Source of the DNA: Gammaproteobacteria bacterium | GTDB taxonomy: Bacteria > Pseudomonadota > Gammaproteobacteria > Steroidobacterales > PWYM01 | Assembly (NCBI GenBank): GCA_020832005.1 | Contig: JAFIFN010000031.1 | Span: 1-33,676 of the forward strand | Direction: 5' to 3' | Length of the DNA: 33,676 nucleotides | Shown here: positions 1 through 7,351 of the stretch, piece after piece | How positions within the stretch are numbered: the stretch's first letter is position 1 | Layout of the letters: each line of letters opens with the position of its first letter | Position numbers and translations under genes: made by a program | The notes under the pieces: generated by a model | The model's database searches: none | Seen by the model: the letters and a program-made list of their open reading frames with translations, nothing else | Told to the model about the DNA's origin: nothing

Positions 1-48
<48 letters not shown>

Positions 49-164
49 CCCCCCAGCCCCTCCCGGGCGCCGGGGGTGTTTCTATGGGGCTGCCGGGTTG
101 GCATTGGCGCAGGGTGCGGCGGGCGCGTAGAGTTGCGGGTTGCGCCATGGAAGGGGCGGATGAT

Positions 165-1355
165 GTGACCACACCACCGACGATGATTGCAGCGGTACCG
201 CCGGGGCGGCAGCTGAGTCTTGTCGCGATCATTGCGTCGATCAGCGTGGTGGGGGTGACCTTTGGCATCACCACGCCGCTGTTGTCCATTCTGCTCGAGC
301 AGATGGGTGCCTCGCGCACGCTGATCGGCTTCAACGCATCGATGCCGGCGGTGGCCGCGATCGGCCTGGCGCCGGTGCTGCCGCGGCTGATCGCCGTGAT
401 GGGGCAGCGGCTGTTCATGGCCCTGTCTCTGGGCGGTGTGCTGGCCACGCTGCTGGCCTTTCCCATGTGGCCTTCGATTCCGGCGTGGTTTCTGATCCGC
501 TTCCTGATGGGTGTCGCGGCCACAGGCCTGTTCATCGTCAGCGAGACCTGGATCAACCAGCTGGCCACAGAGGCCAACCGTGGCCGGGTGATTGCGCTGT
601 ATTCCACCGTATTGTCCCTGGGTCTGGTGATCGGCGCGCTGATTCTGCCGCTCACCGGCGTGGACGGCTGGCCGCCATTTCTTGCCGGTGCGGCGATGAC
701 GGCGCTGGCCGGTGTGCCGTTGTTGTTCGCGCGCGGCGATGGCTCGGTGATGGCGGCCCACGATACGCGCGGCGTGCTGCGCTACGTGCGTGAAGCACCC
801 GATGCCATCGGTGCGGCGCTGCTGATGGGTGTGCTGTACTTCGGGCTGTTCAGCCTGTTGCCGCTGTACGGCCTGGCGCTTGATTTCGATACGCCGCAGG
901 CTGCGCGCATGGTCGCCATTGCCGGCAGCGGCCTGGTGGTCTGCCCGCTGGTGGTGGGCTGGCTGGCCGATCGCATGGACCGGGCGCAGCTGCTGCGCGG
1001 ACTGGTGCTGGTGATGGTGCTGGCGGCGGCGACGCTGCCCTGGGCGATGCTGCACACCTGGCCGCGCTCGGCGCTGCTGTTCCTGATCGGTGGTGGCGTG
1101 GTGGGGGTGTACACGCTGGGGCTGACGCTGCTGGGTCAGCGCTTCCAGGGCGGCCGGCTGGCGGCGGCCAACGGTGCGTTCGTGTTGATGTTCGGTGTCG
1201 GCGAGATGCTCGGGCCACCGTTCATGGGCGCGTTCATGGACCTCGTACCGCCGCACGGTTTCGCCTGGTCGATGGTGTGCGTGTGCGGCGCGTATTATGT
1301 GTTCCTGAGGGTGCGTGCACTGCAGACACCGCCACGATCAGGAGCGAACGCGTGA
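165..1355 (+). CDS. MFS family transporter
   Basis: A major facilitator superfamily permease of the inner membrane, substrate unknown. The protein is almost wholly hydrophobic, with about twelve predicted membrane segments. An MFS-like loop (EANRGRVIALYS) follows an early segment containing SETWINQLA. The length of about 400 residues is normal for the family. The ORF track starts at 84, but residues 1-27 are Arg-rich and unlike a transporter N-terminus. A GTG at 165 has AAGGGG 8 nt upstream and is preferred here; ATG 147 and ATG 183 are alternatives. The gene is coupled to the downstream phosphatase by a 4-bp overlap. The specificity could be drugs, sugars or metabolites; nothing in the sequence decides this. 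Confidence 0.85.
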   Translation: MTTPPTMIAAVPPGRQLSLVAIIASISVVGVTFGITTPLLSILLEQMGASRTLIGFNASMPAVAAIGLAPVLPRLIAVMGQRLFMALSLGGVLATLLAFPMWPSIPAWFLIRFLMGVAATGLFIVSETWINQLATEANRGRVIALYSTVLSLGLVIGALILPLTGVDGWPPFLAGAAMTALAGVPLLFARGDGSVMAAHDTRGVLRYVREAPDAIGAALLMGVLYFGLFSLLPLYGLALDFDTPQAARMVAIAGSGLVVCPLVVGWLADRMDRAQLLRGLVLVMVLAAATLPWAMLHTWPRSALLFLIGGGVVGVYTLGLTLLGQRFQGGRLAAANGAFVLMFGVGEMLGPPFMGAFMDLVPPHGFAWSMVCVCGAYYVFLRVRALQTPPRSGANA

Positions 1356-1912
1356 GGGGACGGCCACATGGCAACTGTTACTGGGTACGTCCCGATACAC
1401 TGCTGGCGGGCGAGTACCCGTCCGCGGCGGACGAGAACGCCGCCCGGGTGCGCCTGGGCCGTGGGGTGGCCCCCGGCGGCCGGCTGCTCGACGCCGGCGT
1501 CGGCAGCTTCATCGATCTGACCGAAAGCCACGAACTGCCGCCCTACCTGCCGATGCTGCAGGCCGAGGCCGAACTGCGTGGCCTGATGCCGCGCTACCGG
1601 CGCATGTCGATCCGCGATCGCGACGTGCCCGGCGAGGCTGCACACATGCAGGCGATTCTCGATCATGTGGACGCGGAACTGGCCGCAGAGCAGCGTATCT
1701 ATCTGCACTGCTGGGGCGGCGTCGGGCGCACCGGCACCGTCGTGGGTTGCTGGCTGGTGCGTCACGGGGTCGAAGGTGAGGAGGCGCTGCGGCGCCTGGC
1801 GCAATGGTGGAAAGACGTCGAAAAGTCCTGGCGCCATGAACGCACGCCCGAGACCGATGCCCAGCATGCCTACGTGTTGGGGTGGGAAAAACGCGGGCAG
1901 CGCGAACCTTGA
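1352..1912 (+). CDS. Dual-specificity/tyrosine phosphatase-like protein
   Basis: A cytoplasmic cysteine-based phosphatase of 186 residues. The P-loop HCWGGVGRTG matches the family CX5R(S/T) signature, with nucleophile C120 and phosphate-binding R126. A candidate general acid lies in the RDRDVPGE stretch, as in small DSP/PTP enzymes. The ORF track starts at 1277 inside the MFS gene. I prefer GTG 1352 because it overlaps the MFS stop as GTGA and has AGGAG 7 nt upstream, which indicates translational coupling. There is no signal peptide. Substrate is unknown; phosphoprotein, phosphoinositide or nucleotide are all possible. It ends 5 bp before the convergent HTH gene. Confidence 0.82.
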   Translation: MRGRPHGNCYWVRPDTLLAGEYPSAADENAARVRLGRGVAPGGRLLDAGVGSFIDLTESHELPPYLPMLQAEAELRGLMPRYRRMSIRDRDVPGEAAHMQAILDHVDAELAAEQRIYLHCWGGVGRTGTVVGCWLVRHGVEGEEALRRLAQWWKDVEKSWRHERTPETDAQHAYVLGWEKRGQREP

Positions 1913-1917
1913 GAGGA

Positions 1918-2391
1918 TCAGGCCGCGTCTTTTTTTCTGACGATCAGGTCGACATCGCAATCCAGTATATGCAGAAGCGTCACGAGTTGCTTCATGGACT
2001 TGCTGGTATTCGTTGGATCGAGCAATCGATACAGCTGAGGCACTGATGTCTTGAGGCGACTGGCCAGTTGACGTCTGCTTAGCTCGCTCCCTTCAAGCCT
2101 CTTCTGGGCTTCGATGGACAATCTGTAGGTCAGCAGGTCAGCAAGATACTTCGGGTCTTCGTTGTACTCCAACACCTGCTCGATGTGAACAGAGCCTTCC
2201 TTGCCAGACCTCAGAGCATACGTGAACGCTTCATTGCCGAGCTCCTTGTCGACGAATAAATCCTCAATAGGATCATCCGCGCTCGGCCTGGGATCAGCCT
2301 TGGAAAACGGAAACGAAAATTCGGCGCCCGCTCGCGTAACGACGGAAAACTCACTCTTCCGAGTGTTGGCAGAAATACTCCGGATCTTCAT
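1918..2391 (-). CDS. HTH-domain protein of unknown function (antitoxin/regulator-like)
   Basis: A 157-residue protein. The N-terminal ~90 residues (MKIRSISANTRKSEF..., then DKELGNEAFTY and SVHIEQVLEYN) form a conserved-looking domain I cannot name. The C-terminal ~60 residues contain an XRE-like helix-turn-helix (SRRQLASRLKTSVPQLYRLLD). The sequence resembles hypothetical HTH proteins scattered across Proteobacteria; that similarity is recalled, not searched. Base composition differs from its surroundings: 60 of 120 bases are G/C at 1921-2040, against 52 of 60 at 1441-1500, so recent acquisition is likely. It starts 13 bp after the metalloprotease stop on the same strand. No toxin partner is adjacent. 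Confidence 0.72.
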   Translation of the reverse strand: MKIRSISANTRKSEFSVVTRAGAEFSFPFSKADPRPSADDPIEDLFVDKELGNEAFTYALRSGKEGSVHIEQVLEYNEDPKYLADLLTYRLSIEAQKRLEGSELSRRQLASRLKTSVPQLYRLLDPTNTSKSMKQLVTLLHILDCDVDLIVRKKDAA

Positions 2392-2404
2392 AACGCACCC
2401 TTAC

Positions 2405-4123
2405 CTAAAATGGCCTGCGTCTTGCAGCAAAGCCCAGCATCAGGCCCAGCGCGAGCAGCCACGGCAGGGCGATTGCGCCACCGCCGCCGGAACTGGCAGG
2501 GGCAGGCGGTGGCGGCGGGGGTGCGGTGGCCGTGACGCGTGCCGTGGCCAGATTGTTGGTGCCCGAACTGTCCTCATTGGAGGTCGCGGCGATGGAGATG
2601 TCGCGGGCGCCCGCCGAACTTGCACGCAACCGGTGCTCGATGCTGACACCCGCATCGGCTGACAGGTCGCCGAGCTCGCAGACAATGTCTGCGTTGTTCA
2701 GCGTGCACGCCGCGCCGCCCGTGTCCGCGGTCACGAGCGCGATGCCGGTGGGCAGCGTTGTCCTCAGTGTCACGTCCGTGGCATCCAGCGTGCCCAGGTT
2801 GCTGATGTCGACGCGCAGGCTGAAATCCTGGTTCACGGTCACGTCCAGTTCGCTGACGGGCAGTGACACGGAGATATCTGCGCTGGAGGCAGGCAGCAGG
2901 CAGCCTGCCGCCAGGGCGTTCTGTGCGTAAGGCAGCATGGTGTCGAGGCTGCACTGTGAAAACGTCTCGGCGTTTGTGCTGATACTGGCAGCCATGATGA
3001 AGCCGCTCGAAGGGGTGTCCACGCACAGTGCATCGTCGGCGTCGCCGTCGTGAACGGCGCCGAAATTGTGGCCGATCTCGTGCGAGATGACCAGCGAATC
3101 CAGCGTCACGCCTGTTGTGACACGCGAGGAAGTCAGGCCCGCACCAAATGAGGAATAACTGCTGAACGTACCGCCTGCACCTGTATTGCACAGTACGCCC
3201 GTGCCGCCGCCACTGCTGACGTAGGCGATGCCAAGTGTCTGGCCGTTGGAGTTGCTGCCTTGAAGTGATTTGCCGGTCAACAGGTGAGACAGGGACGTGT
3301 TCTGGATCAGCGACGGGCTGTTGGCCCGGTATTGGCGAAAGCCGGTGAGCAGCTCAGTGGCCGTGGAAGAAGTCAACTGGCTGGGGTTTGCCTGCAGGAC
3401 GCGAATCTCGCGCAGGTCGAAGGCCACGCCCACCTGTTCCTGGTAGATGCCATCGGCATTGTTCATGCGCACAAGCACCTGTTCTTCCGCTTGGTTGAGC
3501 AGCGGGAACCGGTCACGGAACTCGCGGTCGGCGACCACGGAGATGGGGATGGCGGCAAAGACGTTCTGCGAGCCGCGCGCCATGCGGCCGAGTTCGGCGC
3601 CGAGCATGGCCATGGCCATGTCCCCGGGGATCATCCGTGGTGCGGGCCCTGCGCTGGCCGTGGCGCAGCTCATGGCCGTGGCGTCGATCATGGTGTCGGC
3701 GAGGCGATAGATGCCCGTGCCTTCCACGCTGGCCGTCGCCGCGCCGTGGGCGGAAATGGCTGCCATGGGTTCGACGATCCACAGTTCATCGCCGTCGTGG
3801 ACCATGCCCCAAAGCTGGCCGTCGATGCGGGTCAGGCGCGCCCAGGAATCCGGCTGGCCCGGCAACCGGCCTTCCAGTACGGCCGTGCCCTCGTCCCGGA
3901 CGTGGTCGCGAAGTCGTGGATTGGGCCGCATCACCAGCGTCCACTGCCGCCCGGCCGCCTGGAACTCGAAGCGCTCATGGCCGGTGCTGGCGGAGAGCAC
4001 CTCGAAGCGGGCATTCTGAAGGCCCTCGTGATGCAGCACGCGCAGCCCGCCGCCATCGATGGCGCTGGCCTGCGGCATCCATGCCAGCAGCAGCGCAAAC
4101 AGCAGGGCTATCGGTCTTGCCAT
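2405..4123 (-). CDS. Secreted reprolysin-like zinc metalloprotease with GlyGly-CTERM tail
   Basis: An exported zinc endopeptidase of 572 residues. The signal peptide is MARPIALLFALLLAWMPQASA. A pro-region follows, then a metzincin catalytic domain with HEIGHNFGAVHD (H348, E349, H352, H358) and a downstream Met-turn candidate (FIMAAS). A repeat-like beta domain comes next (about residues 410-530, DUF11/CARDB type). The tail has a Pro run, a Gly run, a hydrophobic helix and RRR, matching GlyGly-CTERM sorting signals that are normally processed by rhombosortase. No rhombosortase gene is in the window. The tracked start at 4177 adds a basic leader; ATG 4123 has a purine-rich ribosome site (CAGGAGCAGGAAAAG) just upstream and begins the signal peptide. 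Probable role: extracellular or surface proteolysis. Confidence 0.88.
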   Translation of the reverse strand: MARPIALLFALLLAWMPQASAIDGGGLRVLHHEGLQNARFEVLSASTGHERFEFQAAGRQWTLVMRPNPRLRDHVRDEGTAVLEGRLPGQPDSWARLTRIDGQLWGMVHDGDELWIVEPMAAISAHGAATASVEGTGIYRLADTMIDATAMSCATASAGPAPRMIPGDMAMAMLGAELGRMARGSQNVFAAIPISVVADREFRDRFPLLNQAEEQVLVRMNNADGIYQEQVGVAFDLREIRVLQANPSQLTSSTATELLTGFRQYRANSPSLIQNTSLSHLLTGKSLQGSNSNGQTLGIAYVSSGGGTGVLCNTGAGGTFSSYSSFGAGLTSSRVTTGVTLDSLVISHEIGHNFGAVHDGDADDALCVDTPSSGFIMAASISTNAETFSQCSLDTMLPYAQNALAAGCLLPASSADISVSLPVSELDVTVNQDFSLRVDISNLGTLDATDVTLRTTLPTGIALVTADTGGAACTLNNADIVCELGDLSADAGVSIEHRLRASSAGARDISIAATSNEDSSGTNNLATARVTATAPPPPPPAPASSGGGGAIALPWLLALGLMLGFAARRRPF

Positions 4124-4279
4124 CTTTTCCTGCTCCTGTCGGTTGTCGCGGCGCCTGTGGACCATTCCCTTCGGCACGCAAGAGTTACGCCGCTAACGCG
4201 ATCCTAGACGCAGTGAGACCCTGCGGCGCCGGCGTACGTCACAATCAGACGGGCACCAGGCAGATGCTCACCAACCCGG

Positions 4280-5731
4280 TCAGTCGTCGGCCCGGTAACG
4301 GAACGACTGGCGCAGGCGCGCCCCTGGTGTGGTCACTGGCTGGCCTGCCTCCATGCGCGGCCGATACCGGCCCGTGCGCTCCAGCTGTGCGATGGTGGCG
4401 TCCGTCATCGTGTCTTCCGGCGAGGGTTCCTCGACCTCGATGTCATGGGCCCGACCGTCGCTGCCGATGCTGAAGCGCAACGTCACGGTGCCAATCCTGG
4501 CATCCGGGCGTTGCCCGCCCGGCGGATAGGGTGGCGGTACCAGGTAGAGCGGCGTGGCTCGACCGAACCATTGCTGGCGCAGCGTGTCGTGGCCGTCCAG
4601 GACTTCCCAGGCTTCCTGGTAGAGCGCCAGGGCCTCGTCGGGTCCGCTGTCGAAGATCATGTGCCAGTCACCCCATGCCGCAAGCATTCGGGCGCGCGCC
4701 TCTGCGGACGGGTTCGGCTGCGCATCGAGGACCTGCTGGGCACGCTGCAGCGCGTCGCGGGAGGGCCGCGCGCCGCTGCTGGCGGCGGGACGCAGGCGTG
4801 CGATCTGCAGGGCCGAGCGCCGGTCCATCGGATGACGCATCGCAGCTGCGACCTCACCCTTCCAGGACTCGGCGATGCGCAGCAGCGTATCGACCTGCAG
4901 CATCGGTTCATCAGGATAGTGCTGACGCTGCAGCGCCAGCATCTGCTCGCGGCTGCGCCGCTCGCGAACTGTCAGGCCGCGACTGGCATACCAGTCGGCC
5001 AGTGATTCGAGATGTTCCAGCAGCGCCGGGTCGTCCTCGCCCAGGCGCCTGGCGACGATGTCGAATGCTTCCTCGCGCAGCTCGCGCGCGGCGCGCCGCT
5101 CGCCCAGCCCCGCATGGGCGTCGGACTGCACGTGCATGGGGGCGACCTGCTCGACACCGAAGAGTCCATGGTTGCGGCGGGCGAGATGGCGCGCCTCGTC
5201 GGCCACGACCAGGGCCTGGCCATGCTGTCCGGCGGCATTGAACTGCTCGCCCAGGCCGAGCATCGGCGCGATCATCTGCGGGGCCAGTCTGCCGTGCAGC
5301 GACTCGACCACGTCCAGCACCTCGAGGTAAGTCTCGGCCGCCGCCGCGTGGTCGTCGAGGGCCTCGTGTACGCGTGCGCGCAGCAGCAGGGCCTCGACGA
5401 GTTCCTCCTTGTCAGCGTCGGCGTCCTCGCGCAGCAGCGACAGCCAGCGTTCGCTGGCCGCCAGAGCATCGACCGGGCGTCCGTCCTGCAGCGCCGCATC
5501 GGCAAGAATGCGCTGGTCCAGGCGCGTGTCGGCGGGTGGTGCGTCGGGCGGCGCAGCGTCCTGCGCATCGGGTGCCTGCGTCGTGACATCGCCTGCGATG
5601 CCCTCCTGTGCATCGGCCGGCAATGTTTCTTCCGCGACTGCAGTGCTTGGCAGAGTGCCGGTAGCGCTCACCACGAACGCCGTGACCATGGCACCGGCCA
5701 GTGCAATTGCGCTGCGCTGCGCCAGCGTCAT
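4280..5731 (-). CDS. Membrane-anchored TPR-like protein with TonB-like C-terminal domain (paralogue 1)
   Basis: This 483-residue envelope protein has an N-terminal hydrophobic segment (residues ~5-32) that is a signal anchor or signal peptide. An acidic Ala/Pro linker follows, then about 250 residues of Ala/Leu/Arg-rich helices resembling tetratricopeptide repeats. The C-terminus resembles a TonB C-terminal fold: YPPGG, then GTVTLRFSIGSDGRAHDIEV and GRYRPRMEAGQPV. Classical TonB has a Pro-rich linker where this protein has TPR-like helices. Its ATG overlaps the stop of the upstream paralogue by 4 bp, so the pair is co-translated. No exbB or exbD is nearby. It may be a scaffold rather than a true energy transducer. 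Confidence 0.75.
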   Translation of the reverse strand: MTLAQRSAIALAGAMVTAFVVSATGTLPSTAVAEETLPADAQEGIAGDVTTQAPDAQDAAPPDAPPADTRLDQRILADAALQDGRPVDALAASERWLSLLREDADADKEELVEALLLRARVHEALDDHAAAAETYLEVLDVVESLHGRLAPQMIAPMLGLGEQFNAAGQHGQALVVADEARHLARRNHGLFGVEQVAPMHVQSDAHAGLGERRAARELREEAFDIVARRLGEDDPALLEHLESLADWYASRGLTVRERRSREQMLALQRQHYPDEPMLQVDTLLRIAESWKGEVAAAMRHPMDRRSALQIARLRPAASSGARPSRDALQRAQQVLDAQPNPSAEARARMLAAWGDWHMIFDSGPDEALALYQEAWEVLDGHDTLRQQWFGRATPLYLVPPPYPPGGQRPDARIGTVTLRFSIGSDGRAHDIEVEEPSPEDTMTDATIAQLERTGRYRPRMEAGQPVTTPGARLRQSFRYRADD

Positions 5732-7191
5732 GGCCTGAATCCGAACTCGAAAACGTAGGTCTGATTGGGTGTGGACACCGGTACACCGTCCTCGAAACGC
5801 GGGCGGAATCGATGCGAGCGCAGGGTGCGCCGCACGGTCGTGTCCTTCAGTCCTGGAGGATGCGAATCAATAATCAGGATGTCCTCGGCCCGCCCCTGGT
5901 CGTTTACCGTGTAGCTTGCCTCCACGCGCCCATCCTCCAGGCCGGGTTCGGCGCCACGCTGTCGTACACCCAGCCAGGAGGGCTGCGGCGAAGTCACCGG
6001 AGATGGTCTGGAGAACCATCGTGCTCGCAGTTCCTCGCCGTTCTCGGCATCCGCGAGCCGCTCCCACGCTTCAGTATAGCGGGTCACTGCCGAGCTTCGG
6101 CGGGTCATCGCCATGCTCCAGTCCCCGAGATCAAGTAACAGCAGGGCCTCGAGCTGCGGTGCCGGCGGCTCCTGTGCACGCGCGATCGCCAGCGCCCGGT
6201 TGAGAGCCTGCTCCGCCGACGGATAGCCCATCGGTGCGTTCCTGGTGGCGCGCGGATCGATGAAGCTGGCCGCGAACTGCATGCTCTTGGCCAGGCCCCG
6301 CAGCGGTTCGATGATGCGTGGATCGTCGCTGCCGCCGTCAGCCTCGAGCAGGCGTATCGCACGCACATACAGCGCGCGTTCTTCCTCGACCCTGCCGCTG
6401 TAGCGATACCACAGGGCCAGGCGGTACATCGCCGGCAGCAGTTCCGGGGCATCGGGACCATAGTTGCGCTCGGCAATCTGGAAGGCTTCGAGCGCACGCA
6501 TGTCTGCCTCTTCCCAGGCCTCGAGTGCGCGCAGGCTGACGCTCATCGCCTCGAGCATGTCCAGCTGCTTCAGATTGAGCAGGCCCAGCAGGCGGCGTGA
6601 CAGCGCCTGGGCCTCGGTGAACGTGGCCACCGCGAGCATGTGTTCTTCCATGTCCGCATAGACGCGTCCGAGTTCAAAGATCGCGCCGAGCTGGCGTTCG
6701 CTGAAGCGACCCTCGAGCTGCTGCGCAAGGTCGATGGCGCCCAGCAGCGAGGTTTCAGCCTCATCGAGCAGATCAGCCTGCCGCTGTGCCGTGCCCAGGC
6801 GTGTCATGGCGTCGACCCGCGATACATGCTCCGGGCCCAGCTCGGCGTCCAGCGCGTCGATCCATTGCGTGCCCAGCTCGGCGGCCAGCGCGAAGTTCTC
6901 ATCTGCTTCGGCACGGGCGAAGGCCAGTTCGAGTTCGACGGACCCCGGTGACATGGGCTGCGCCGCCTGGTGGTCGGCGTCGGGCGCGTCGGTGGCTTCG
7001 GCTTCGTCGGCAAGTCCAGCCGGGGTGTCCGCATCCGTCGTGTCTTGCAGCGCCGCAAGCAACGGCGCCATGACCAGCCACGTGAGCGTGAAAAGGACTG
7101 CGACCCATGGCCCGATCAGGCGGGGACGCAGGGTTGGGGAGCGTGTCGCGTGGTCTGAACGTTGCATTCGGCCTGACCGGACTGGGTTCAT
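5728..7191 (-). CDS. Membrane-anchored TPR-like protein with TonB-like C-terminal domain (paralogue 2)
   Basis: This 487-residue protein has the same architecture as its neighbour: a basic N-terminus, one hydrophobic segment (residues ~28-48, WVAVLFTLTWLVMAPLLAAL), an Asp/Ala-rich linker, TPR-like helices and a TonB-like C-terminal domain (VEASYTVNDQGRAEDILI, HRFRPRFEDGVPVSTP). Both proteins share phrases such as LGLGEQF/FELGRVYADM and a conserved RPR-E-G-PV-TP ending, so they arose by duplication and then diverged. It is the first gene of a two-gene minus-strand unit and is divergent from the tricorn-like protease. The ribosome site upstream of ATG 7191 is weak; ATG 7167 is an alternative start. 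Confidence 0.74.
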   Translation of the reverse strand: MNPVRSGRMQRSDHATRSPTLRPRLIGPWVAVLFTLTWLVMAPLLAALQDTTDADTPAGLADEAEATDAPDADHQAAQPMSPGSVELELAFARAEADENFALAAELGTQWIDALDAELGPEHVSRVDAMTRLGTAQRQADLLDEAETSLLGAIDLAQQLEGRFSERQLGAIFELGRVYADMEEHMLAVATFTEAQALSRRLLGLLNLKQLDMLEAMSVSLRALEAWEEADMRALEAFQIAERNYGPDAPELLPAMYRLALWYRYSGRVEEERALYVRAIRLLEADGGSDDPRIIEPLRGLAKSMQFAASFIDPRATRNAPMGYPSAEQALNRALAIARAQEPPAPQLEALLLLDLGDWSMAMTRRSSAVTRYTEAWERLADAENGEELRARWFSRPSPVTSPQPSWLGVRQRGAEPGLEDGRVEASYTVNDQGRAEDILIIDSHPPGLKDTTVRRTLRSHRFRPRFEDGVPVSTPNQTYVFEFGFRP

Positions 7192-7351
7192 GATTCTATC
7201 GCTTGGCTGTTAATTTGACAGACCTCGCGGCAGGGAACTGGTTCGCTATACTCGCGGTCTTGTCTTGCGCGGGTCTGCATTCGTGCCGATGTCCCATCGC
7301 GGCGCCCGCACTGCGGCCACGCAGGCCTGAAGTCCCCCGGAGGCCTAACCC
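7192..7351. promoter_or_regulatory. Divergent promoter region, TPR-TonB pair / tricorn-like protease
   Basis: The 160 bp between divergent start codons holds TATACT at 7247-7252, a plausible -10 for the plus-strand protease. TTGACA at 7215-7220 is a perfect -35 hexamer but lies 26 bp from that -10, too far to pair with it in a standard sigma70 promoter. GGAGG at 7339-7343, 8 nt before ATG 7352, is the protease ribosome site. No clear operator is visible. Confidence 0.4.

Noticed and set aside
3284-4207. 307-residue plus-strand ORF.
   Set aside because: It is antisense to the metalloprotease, whose signal peptide and HEXXH motif establish the coding strand.
7215-7252. TTGACA and TATACT as one strong sigma70 promoter for the tricorn-like gene.
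   Set aside because: The spacing is 26 bp, far from 16-18, so only the -10 is kept as a tentative element.
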